Shown here piece after piece: positions 55,895 through 64,000 of a stretch of 64,000 nucleotides of DNA. Numbering within the stretch: the first letter of the stretch is position 1; every line of letters starts with the position of its first letter. Origin of the DNA: Schistocephalus solidus (lineage: Eukaryota; Platyhelminthes; Cestoda; Diphyllobothriidea; Diphyllobothriidae). The translations under genes and the position numbers were made by a program. The notes under the pieces are model-generated. The model saw only the letters and a program-made list of their open reading frames with translations, did no database searches and was not told the origin of the DNA. The stretch covers positions 62,001-126,000 of the forward strand of contig WEDG01000760.1 of assembly GCA_017591395.1 (NCBI GenBank), in the 5' to 3' direction.

Positions 55895-56325
55895 TGGTCC
55901 CTTTACCCGCAGTCAACATCGTGGCTCCAAATTCTGTGTTGCGATTTTGCCCTGGAAAAATTGCTAGTCACGCAGGGATCATGTGGGTGACCAGCAGTCC
56001 ATGTGACTGCGAACCAAATAACCGAGTAATTTGCGTGGCAGGAATCAACAACGTAGATGAAATCACGGCCATTAACGGCTTGAAAAATGGACCAAACAGC
56101 AATCATCGCATCAATTACAACCACCAGCGATGACTACAAGGACTGCCAACGATGGTAGGCGTGTGATGGCCCGGCAACCTAGCCCCATGAAGACTGAGCC
56201 ACCTGTGTATCAGGTACCATTTTCTGCAACCGTCTCCGGTGATGGGTGCGAGAGAGACAATCCGAAACGTCAGGATAATAAATACCATTTTCCAGTGATC
56301 GAGTCTTCTTTTTCTTAGCTACCTC
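55895..56325 (+). repeat. PLE-type 3' tail element, plus copy of a head-to-head pair
   Basis: This mirrors the minus copy: GGCAGGAATCAACAACGTAG, AAGGACTGCCAACGATGGTA, a 4-bp stem GGGT/ATCC (56,244-56,247 with 56,260-56,263), GAAACGTC at 56,264-56,271, AGGATAATAAATACC and CAGTGATCGAGTCTTC. It shares the last 60 bases with the tail at 15.70-15.77 kb. Frames of 60-90 codons on both copies are not conserved as protein. Confidence 0.6.
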
Positions 56326-56334
56326 CTGGAACTC

Positions 56335-56920
56335 GTCTGTTCGCATCTTCATCTCCCAGGCCCGAGTTATTTTCTCAGATGGTAACTAGCAGTAGCATCA
56401 TATGATACCGCGCCCTGTTGGGCTCAAGCGTATCAAATTCATATAGTGAAGAATGCCATTTTTGGCATAATGATGAACTTCCAAACGTTAATTACGTATG
56501 GTTTTGTATATGCATTGGCTAAATGTAGCATTGGCAGACGAAAGGAAGTAGCCGATCTTTCCTTAAATGACTTGCGTGATTTTTATTACCTTTAAGGTCC
56601 TACGCGCTCCTCTAATCTATAACTTTTCCCGGACACGAACGATCACATCCATTGATAGTGGAATTATTTTGTATGATAACCGCCTCATATTTGATGAGCT
56701 CATCGGATGAACGCAGATTTATAGCAAATAAACTGTTGGGACAATTTATCATGCAGTACTAGGCTACTTAACATATCTCAATCATGCTTTCTATCGTTCA
56801 GCGGTAAAGCAAGATCTTGCCAATCAACAGAGATATTTTCCTCCGGTGTGGCAATTTTATCACAGCAGTTTAACTCGCAATATTTTAAAAGATAGTTTAC
56901 CAAACGTGGTGCACTTCTAG
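56335..56920. other. non-coding, noth recognised
   Basis: No supported feature. Confidence 0.4.
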
Positions 56921-56928
56921 TTGAATAC

Positions 56929-57097
56929 CTGTTCAATTCGTGTTGAAAAGAGCGCCAGGATGGCATCCAGGTCTCCGGCATTTGCATGGCGCTTTCCTTT
57001 GTGTTTGCAATGGATGTAGTATCCTGCCAGAAACAGTCGCCATTCACTTGTCGGCATTTCTGGCAGAAGATACTGTTGTGCTTTTCCACTACACTTT
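56929..57097 (-). CDS. candidate internal exon, unknown protein
   Basis: The acceptor GTCTTGCCTGCTTTTTAG and the donor GAACAG/GTATTC border 169 nt, phase 2 to phase 0. The 56 codons read KCSGKAQQYLLPEMPTSEWR, LFLAGYYIHCKHKGKRHANA and GDLDAILALFSTRIEQ. Composition is strongly protein-like, with an aromatic patch and an amphipathic C-terminal helix. A longer minus-strand frame overlaps in another phase but has no such borders. No family is recognised. It does not chain in phase with the exon at 52.86 kb, so an exon is missing or it belongs to another gene. Confidence 0.45.
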
Positions 57098-57129
57098 CTA
57101 AAAAGCAGGCAAGACAACCTGACAAGTAT

Positions 57130-58185
57130 AAATGAAGTGACTTCTAGCTCTCTTTAAACTAAAAATAGTGGATCTTTGCTATATTTACCAGCGAAAAGCT
57201 CCCATAAACGTCTATCATTTATAGAAATATAACGTTTATTTTACTTAAGTGTTTGTGGTAACGTGAATATGACAATTCATAAGTACTATTACTGTTTCAG
57301 CATTTTTTAACGACAAACGAACATAAATTACTTGAATAGCGAAAGAAGCAATAATCAAATCCTGTCAAATCCTGTTCTGTCTACGCAATACATATAACGG
57401 TACCCTGAGTTTTTGAAGAAGAAGTGATTTATATAGAATAGTACTGCACCCGAAAATTTACTTAGATTCCATATCTGCCACAAAATTTGAAAGGATAACG
57501 TCAAACGCTGCTCTATACAAAACTGTCTATAGGACGTCCCAAAAGTGTAGGAACTGTTTCGCTGATTAATCAATTGGTTTATCGTTCAAAGTCATTAATC
57601 CGTCGTATGTTGAAACACTTCCATTAGAAAAAGTAAACTTATAATGATGCCAATTTTTTTCAGTACAGATGCTTCGGACCGAGGATTGAAATGTTTTGGA
57701 GGGGGATCCATAGAATGTGTAGAAAGATGCGTGCCTTTCGCTAGGTATTGTTTGGAATGCTAACCTTGCATTAGAAATCAGTCAATAAATTACCCGTTAT
57801 AATTGCAACTTCTGGGAACCTAATAATCTGTCGTTTATGGTAGGAAATCATGTCAATTTACAGGGAGTTACGGTTAAGTGTGGCTTATCATAAAGGGCTT
57901 GATCAAGCCGTTACTTTTTATATAATTTGGCTAGACAGTACTTCCCGATATCTAGTAAAGAAATATTTAAAGATTTCAATTCATATTTTAATCGCAATGA
58001 AAAAAGATCAAATGGACTTTCTGAATTCCCTGTGAATGCAGAGCAGCTGATCATATACATGCTTTCTTGCAAGGACTATTTTAAAGACCAGCTTTTTGGA
58101 GAATCGCTTTCATTTATACATTCTTAACATTAACAATCTAAGTAAAATCCCTTTTGTTATCTCTTGATTTGCCAATTTCCAACTG
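57130..58185. other. non-coding with one weak plus-strand frame
   Basis: A plus-strand frame from an acceptor GGCTAGACAG near 57,940 reads YFPISSKEIFKDFNSYF and PVNAEQLIIYMLSCKDYF to a stop at 58,127. It has no donor and does not join the next candidate. The rest shows nothing. Confidence 0.25.
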
Positions 58186-58190
58186 CAAAG

Positions 58191-58476
58191 ATTTCACGGA
58201 GAGGACGTATGGAAAAGATTAAGAGCTAGAATATCAACTTCGAGTCGAAATATTCCGCAGATACAAGAATACCAGAGGTTTATGATCAAGCTTATCAGTA
58301 CAGTTAAACACCTTTCCAAATGGCTTTCCGAGCAGGAAAATAAAATTTCTCATTCGTCTATCACACAATACCGTATAGAGAGCAAATGGTATTTCGCCTC
58401 CGATAACATTGTTTCTGGCACGAACGAAACCCATCATTACTTGATTAAAGGCTACGTACAACCGGGAGAAACGTGA
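58191..58476. CDS. candidate exon, strand undecided (open on both strands)
   Basis: On the plus strand an acceptor (CAATTTCCAACTGCAAAG) opens a phase-2 frame reading FHGEDVWKRLRARISTSS, MIKLISTVKHLSKWLSEQEN and ITQYRIESKWYFASDNI to a TGA at 58,476, which would be a last exon. On the minus strand an acceptor (GTTTCTCCCGGTTGTACGTAG) opens a phase-1 frame reading FNQVMMGFVRARNNVIGGEI and PFALYTVLCDRRMRNFIFLL, with a possible donor GGAAAG/GTGTTT. Both look protein-like; only one can be real. The minus reading shares its phase-1 entry with the neighbouring minus exons. Confidence 0.35.
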
Positions 58477-58479
58477 CCT

Positions 58480-59300
58480 CTCCAAGCAGCTAGACAACAT
58501 GGCTCACATCAACCTGTGTCTTAAACCCACCTTTTTATTGGCTTTTTAATTTACCATTTATCGATTAGCCTCTGTGCAATGAAAATAACTCTGCTGATTT
58601 GCATCGATTTCTGCGCACCTTCAAATTGTTGTTCGCTTCGAATTCGTTACTTATGCAATGCAGAGACGGTTCGCTGTTACCAAATTTTTGGAAAATGTAT
58701 TTCTAGGAATAAATTATACCATCTATGTTTGTTTTTTATTCTTACTGGGGACAATACTATTCAAATTTTATTGATTTTCAACTATGCGGACGCCTTTAAT
58801 AATATTTTCAATTTATAATTTTATGTAACAACTTTAAAATAAGAGCAGCTTAGGAGAATCTTCAGTAAACCCCTATATCGGTTAGTAGTTCCCCAAAACC
58901 GGGTACGATATTGCAAAAAGTTATAATAAGATAATTTTCGCGCATTTAAAATACAAACGGTGGATTTGAAAAAAATAAAAGTGACAACAAAAGTGGGTAA
59001 TCAGTTATTCTGAAAATCGTGGACTTTTTTGCTTTAACACCACCTGTTCTAACTGAAAAATTATACTGCAGGCCAACTTTCGTAACTCAGACTAATTTAC
59101 CGTTATTCCTGAAACCAGGCAATATCAATATCCTTACAGAGACCATGTGGATTTGAAGGAATTGACAAATTTACGCAACCATGTTTGCAGAGCCAAGCAA
59201 AGTCATTCCCATTCGAACGATTGTCAAAACCGCATTCAGGAACCACACTTAACGAAAGGTAAATGTGCTTATAAATAGAGCACTGTGGTCCATAACTGTG
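58480..59300. other. non-coding with a weak plus-strand exon candidate
   Basis: A segment at 59,140-59,258 has an acceptor ATCCTTACAG and a donor GAAAG/GTAAAT on the plus strand and is open in two frames. It lies close to a better minus-strand exon, so I do not call it. Confidence 0.3.
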
Positions 59301-59304
59301 CTAC

Positions 59305-59421
59305 CTCCCCAGTTTGTACAATGAAAATGTTTAAACACAGTTGTGCAAGAAGTCTTCCCTTTTTGCAGATGGACATCCACTGGTTGTCTGATACAGTTTT
59401 CAACTTGTCGCTTACAGTGAG
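59305..59421 (-). CDS. candidate Cys-rich exon, phase 1-1
   Basis: The acceptor GCAAGCGATATCTACAG and the donor GGGGAG/GTAGCA border 117 nt, phase 1 to phase 1. Thirty-eight codons read HCKRQVENCIRQPVDVHLQK, GKTSCTTVFKHFHC and TNWG, with Cys spacing C-x6-C-x15-C-x8-C. Four disulphide-type Cys in a phase-1 exon suit an extracellular module. It is not a standard EGF pattern and I do not name it. It is the most upstream of the minus-strand Cys-rich candidates. Confidence 0.42.
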
Positions 59422-59429
59422 CTGTAGAT

Positions 59430-60305
59430 ATCGCTTGCATCCCTAAACCCTCCGCAGTCCCGATCTACGTGCTTCGAGCACGATAAGAGAGTATATTTCA
59501 ACTCTTCATACTGGTTGAGTGCTCAGAAGATTGCATAAATGATTAGACTTCACCTTTAGCACCACTCCACTGAGTTATGCTGCAACGTTGACTGTGCAGT
59601 GCATCGTGGGAAGGTGTGTTCCGGCGGAATTCTGTTTTATCTTTAGAATACCCCCCGCTCTCCCGCTGAGGAGATGCAAACTGTGCAAATGCTTTTAGCG
59701 TGGGTAAATGCAGTTCACCTCAGTGCACATTAGAGGTACTGGCTCAAATGGTATGAGGCCTATTAGAAATTGGTCAAATAGAACAGTTGAACGAAAGAAG
59801 AAGATGGCATTGCTTAATCCTCAGGTGATCATATGCTGTGTGTTGCCAGATACTTCTTCCCCATAAATGTAGCCACATGTGATAGGGCTGGAGCGACATT
59901 TTAAATCCTCATGCTCTAAATGAAAACCCCTGCTAACGAACGAAAATTATGATTTACGTACCAACGCATAATCTGCAAAGCAAGGAAGAGGAAGGAGATA
60001 AACTATGAAAAGTGATTAGGGAACAACAGGAAAGTGAACAAGGTGGAAAGACTATTCACCGTGCAGTCCCAATACTCAGCCATTGCCTAGCCTACTCGAA
60101 ATTAATACATAGTGGATTTGCCGACTCCAACGTTTATGCATATGTACGCAGCTTGATTTGTGGGTGTTCCTTATGCTTCTTAATAGGAAATCAGTCTTTA
60201 TAAAAAGACGAGAAAACTAAAGGCCTTAAGAGTCTAATGAACTGATCTCTCTTAGTCCAACGTGCTTTAACTATGCGAAAATTCCCATTAAAAGATTCAA
60301 AAGAC
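59430..60305. other. non-coding, nothing recognised
   Basis: A plus-strand frame at 60,012-60,203 lacks splice support. Confidence 0.35.
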
Positions 60306-60312
60306 GACTTGG

Positions 60313-60893
60313 TTAGCATACGCACTGCTTTCGATAACTTCTCTTCAGTCCAGTACAGTTATATGGAAACGTTGGAACGTAGTAGAAATTTAAAACATGA
60401 ACTCGATAATATTCGTCCGTTTGTGTGGGTTGTCTGAGAGATGTGCATAGGGGGATGATGATAAGAAACAGTGTGATAGTCGGCCGTGAGTGTTTGGTAA
60501 AGCCGTTCCAGGGGAAGGGGGAGGACAGAGATGGCGCGGGAGAATGCATGCAGTTAAGTGGCCGTTAGCCCAAGCTAAACGCGGAGCGTGTACAATGTTA
60601 TTTTGTGCGCACAAAAACGGCTTCTTCAACCTACTGGCAGTCGCTTCTGCTTCTGCGAGTAGACGTTGACCCAGTGGCTTGGAACGGATCTACCGAACAC
60701 TCACTGCCACTTATCAAACTGTTTCTTATCACACTGTTTCTTATTATCCTCCCCCTATGCACACCTCTCAGACAACCCACACAAACGGACGAATATTATC
60801 GATTTCATGCTTTAAATTTCTTCTACGTTCCAACGTTTCCCTATAACTGTACTGGTCAGAAGAGAAATTATCGAAAGCAGCGCGTATGCTCAT
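60313..60893. repeat. inverted repeat, arms about 205 bp
   Basis: The left arm (60,313-60,520: GCATACGCACTGCTTTCGAT, TATTCGTCCGTTTGTGTGGG, GTGTTTGGTAAAGCCGTTCC) is the reverse complement of the right arm (60,687-60,893), with few mismatches. The spacer is about 165 bp. The right arm has an extra internal 15-bp duplication (ACTGTTTCTTATCAC). Matching frames on opposite strands are a by-product of the inversion. No transposase is present. Confidence 0.85.
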
Positions 60894-60899
60894 CAACGT

Positions 60900-61885
60900 G
60901 CTTTCGTTGAAGTGTTCCTACTGTCAACCAGTAAACTTATTCTTTGTTTTCTTGGTGAAGGTTAATGAATAATCTCCCAAATTACAGACTGCAGAAATAT
61001 TGTTTCACCTATGTTGCATTCGACAGAGGCATGAGTTTTTGAGGAGGATTTAGGCCATATTTTAGAGAATACTTAAAAAACTTGACTTGCTTTCACCTGG
61101 TCAATAATTAAGAAGCCTTTTTTTGGAAATCGTGAAATATACTAGCACTGCCGCAAAAGTAATTTACTGGTCAACAGAACTGAGTATAAATTACTGAAAG
61201 TTGTGTATAGTGGGAATAGGCCGCTCATGGCAAACGGATCGTGTTGTAAGTGAAGATTGACCACATCCGTTATATTGACAGAATTTGCCATTACACCTAC
61301 AAGGAATCGTCATGAGCTAAGAGATTTATGCGTAGGATTAGGATATAGACTACGATTATCCAAATGCCGCATTTACTCAGGTTTTCAGTTGGAATAGGAC
61401 CCCATTACACCTCGAAGGGCAATCGGATCTTTGGACAAAAATAAGACAGGTCTCTGTATTTTGTCTGCGAGTGAATTAACTCCACACCAGACTTGACGCT
61501 AATTAAGGTATCCGTTCATCAAGTTGACATTTTTAAGTTGTCAACAAGTCAGCACTTGCAATTTCAAAAAGGTAAATGCCTCTGCTGCCGATATTGTAGA
61601 AGCATTCCAGTGCCTGAGAAGTCAGAAAGACGCGGTTGGATAGTACAGAGAGCAGTTGGGAAGACACATTTTCAAAACAAGAATGTGTGTTATCTAATGT
61701 TTTGGATACCCGCACCATCTAGCAGTAGAGGCAGTAGCAGATGGACGTTGGCGCGTGCACCGGAGTGCCAGTTGATCAGGCACCGCACACACATATTTCA
61801 ACTAAAAGACGCCGCAGGCACTGTGGATGCTCGCGTGAACGTCAGTCGGGTAGAGTTATCTGAAATCAGGTGTTGCCTGTAAAAC
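60900..61885. other. non-coding with an open plus-strand frame
   Basis: A frame at 61,493-61,882 includes DAAGTVDARVNVSRVELSEI before a possible donor AATCAG/GTGTTG at 61,868. The acceptor side is poor, so no exon is called. Confidence 0.25.
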
Positions 61886-61893
61886 TGCTTTTA

Positions 61894-62151
61894 AAGGTTT
61901 TCGCACCAGCGCCTACGCCACCAGTCAGCAATCAGCGCTCTCAGTTAACATGTGATTCCTCATTATCAATTAAAAACCTTCGTGGTAACCTTGCTGGATG
62001 TCACAATGTCTACTTAATTCCATTCAATAGAACCGAAAACCTATCTCCCTTCAATTATTTTGGCATGTTTCACAGCATGCCAGAGGTTAATGTATCTACT
62101 TCGGGCGGTTTCGTTTGTTCCATTTCCAAGAGAGATATCCAAATCGCATAG
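61894..62151 (+). CDS. weak candidate exon on the plus strand
   Basis: From CTGCTTTTAAAG (acceptor-like) the frame reads VFAPAPTPPVSNQRSQLTCD, SSLSIKNLRGNLAGCHNVYL, IPFNRTENLSPFNYFGMF and ends FVCSISKRDIQIA at a TAG. Three Cys and N-glycosylation sites (NRT, NVS) suggest an extracellular segment. A donor CAGAG/GTTAAT inside is possible. No family is recognised. Confidence 0.25.
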   Translation, partial: KVFAPAPTPPVSNQRSQLTCDSSLSIKNLRGNLAGCHNVYLIPFNRTENLSPFNYFGMFHSMPEVNVSTSGGFVCSISKRDIQIA

Positions 62152-62159
62152 AAAAACTG

Positions 62160-63175
62160 GGTATGGAAACTAAAATTCACAGGTTTTAGCAAAGTATATA
62201 AGATAGGCGAACATGCAGTTATAAACATAATTTTACAAGCAACTGAATACAATTTGATAGTCTGAGCAGGCGAAGCAAGCTAATTATGCGCTTTTCTCCA
62301 ATACATTTATCCATTCACAGTCATTTTTTTCGAGCAGTAAACAATTGAATATCATATATGCATGAGATCTGAGGAATAGAAAAATGGATCGGGCGTGACG
62401 AGAGCAAAGGATACCCAATAAGTCATTTGCGCATATGCTTTCTACAGAAAAAGGTTGAGTCCAATGCAAACAAAATGGTTGCTTTCGGAGCAGCTACATT
62501 ATTTTCTCAGAGAAGGGGTCTTGACTTCACTTTAGAAGGAAACTTAGCGAATGTCAACTGCAAAACATAAACGCTTTCGGATTCGCAAAAGGTTGATTCG
62601 AACCCAACTAATTTGTAGCAACTACCTTTTTCTCAGATCTGCGAAGTTTTCGAAATTCTAGAAAAACCCTGCAAGCATGCCTAGGTATATTTTTCGGCGT
62701 TGTATATACGTTTTCATGCATTTCTCTCATACTCCTGTTTTTAATTTAATATTTTACCATGCATATGTTATTTTTGTTCACTCTCTTCCTTTTCGTAGTA
62801 AGCGACCACATATTTGTATAAATAAAAATTTTTCATGAGTCTTTAGATAATTTTCAATTGGTTAAGCCGTCTGCGTACGGTGCCCGCAAGCTTTCTGTTT
62901 TCTTGAAAATGGAACATTCCCTATGTGAATTCTACAGTCCAGGAAATCTCGGTCATTAATGTTTTCAATACATTTTGTTAGTTGTGATTGCAAATTTACG
63001 CAGTAACCAATCAATTAGTGTAGGGGTAACATTGCTCTGCCGTACTTTAAATGCGTCAGTTGACAAATATTCATTACACAAAACTGTATTTTATTTTATG
63101 CCAATCAATTTATTTTTGAGTGTAATGCATTCGACTCACTCATACTTGAAAGCAAAGTGCCTTCGCATCATGGAT
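62160..63175. other. non-coding, nothing recognised
   Basis: A TTGATTCGAACCCAAC box at 62,594 resembles a tRNA B box but has no A box near it. Confidence 0.35.
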
Positions 63176-63184
63176 TGGGTTATA

Positions 63185-63415
63185 TTGAGTCATAAGCATT
63201 TTCTGTTGATACACACTCATCGATTGCTAACAGAACTCACATGTTCCGTTATTTCTTGAGGCTCACTCTCAAGCCACGCCAACAGCCGCAAGGTGGTTAG
63301 TTGTAGAAGAAAAAGATGAAAATTGCCGGCAAACAGAAGAGAGACTGGAATGCCGATTTTTCTGGCTCATTAGCCGTCATCAGCCAGTCAAACCCACCCC
63401 AAGCAGTTTAAGTTT
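63185..63415 (-). repeat. tRNA-derived SINE, family S
   Basis: Plus-strand reading shows CATCGATTGCTAACAGAACT, TGAGGCTCACTCTCAAGCCA, CAGAAGAGAGACTGGAATGC, GGCTCATTAGCCGTCATCAG and CCAGTCAAACCCACCCC. This is the reverse complement of the family, with the head lost. Confidence 0.65.
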
Positions 63416-63419
63416 TACG

Positions 63420-64000
63420 TACCGACAATTCGCGTTTTTCACTGATTCGTATATGGTTCTGGAACCTTAATTAGTGAAATTTTGGGAAATCGCTCTTAGT
63501 CGTGGATTAATTTAGTAGCCTCTTTGTTGTCCCCTTTTTCGACGTCCGCCTGATAGACGAAAGTCTTGCCAACCAGGCTAACCTACGTCCATTTTACTGA
63601 CTCGCGGACTTGACAGCCCCTGCATTGAATCATGAAGAGGTGCCATGGGCCAACCTGCCTGCCGACTTTACTTGTCAACCTTGACCTAATCTGAACCCAT
63701 CGTGTCTCATGATACTGCCTCCCTGAATCAGTCTATTGCAAAACGATCACATGTTCAACGAAACCACTCATTTTTCATGCTGACATAGACATTTCCAGCC
63801 ACGTGAACAGCATACTGCTAATGCGCTTCCAAGTGGTCGTCTTGCGCTGACCTACGTGCGGACTACCGGTTCAAACCAGCCTGGCGTAAAGTCTTAAGCA
63901 GTTCTCTGACCTCAGACTGAAAGTTGTTTGGGTGGATCTGATGTTTTTGACTGCCACAAGAATAAATAGCAGCCACCAGTATAAATGACAATGAAGGATA
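63420..64000. other. non-coding, slightly GC-richer
   Basis: No supported feature; base composition resembles decayed mobile DNA. Confidence 0.3.

Noticed and set aside
59140..59258. Plus-strand exon with good acceptor and donor
   Set aside because: It is open in two frames with no preference, and the adjacent minus-strand Cys-rich exon is better supported.
60605..60910. 101-codon plus-strand frame and a similar minus-strand frame at 60,313-60,549 as a gene pair
   Set aside because: Their likeness is explained by the inverted repeat; no domain or splice support.
62594..62610. B-box-like GATTCGAACCC as a tRNA gene
   Set aside because: No A box, acceptor pairing or cloverleaf around it.

Overview
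The window looks like a piece of a flatworm (platyhelminth) nuclear genome, most likely a tapeworm. The assignment is inference. It rests on AT-rich DNA with short, widely spaced candidate exons, Penelope-like retroelements (PLEs) with a reverse transcriptase plus GIY-YIG nuclease, a degraded C2H2 zinc-finger tail of a type common in flatworm non-LTR retrotransposons, and many copies of a tRNA-derived SINE. There are no bacterial operons, and no complete host gene can be assembled from the sequence alone.

Layout. From 0 to 9 kb the DNA is sparse, with three or four candidate exons on the minus strand, a tRNA-like sequence, a minus-strand PLE fragment near 3 kb and two SINEs. From 9.4 to 16.9 kb there is a retroelement cluster: a PLE C-terminal remnant directly upstream of a second, decayed PLE (10.3-12.1 kb), then a head-to-head pair consisting of a minus-strand PLE 3' half (12.1-13.1 kb) and a plus-strand PLE whose last 569 codons are open (to 15,633). 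(TA)n tracts mark the element borders, and SINEs follow, one of them a perfect-looking foldback. From 17 to 22.4 kb lie more SINEs and what may be the 3' end of a minus-strand gene (last exon 19,845-19,984 with AATAAA signals behind it). From 22.48 to 35.67 kb runs one continuous tandem array: eleven full monomers of about 1,066 bp plus partial units at both ends. Each monomer carries an internal duplication of about 285 bp and several perfect hairpins. From 36 to 60 kb the DNA is mostly non-coding with well-bordered candidate exons, several of them Cys-rich and EGF-like on the minus strand with phase-1 borders. It also holds two more head-to-head pairs of PLE-type 3' tails (42.8-43.7 and 55.4-56.3 kb) and a zinc-finger retrotransposon remnant (45.86-46.22 kb). 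From 60 to 64 kb there is an inverted repeat with arms of about 205 bp, one candidate coding segment and a SINE.

How it fits together. The minus-strand candidates from about 59.4 down to 19.8 kb could be exons of one secreted or membrane EGF-type protein, with the satellite array in one of its introns. Phases agree for the run 52.7, 49.2, 44.8, 41.4 and 36.3 kb and into 20.95 kb, but not across every candidate, so exons are missing or more than one gene is present. Every exon call is based on reading frame and splice-site appearance only.

The most notable observation is a conserved 3' tail found at least six times. It has a hairpin whose base pairs change in a compensating way between copies, followed by GAAACGTC or a close variant. 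In the best copy the hairpin lies between CTGATGA and GAAAC, the core arrangement of a hammerhead ribozyme.
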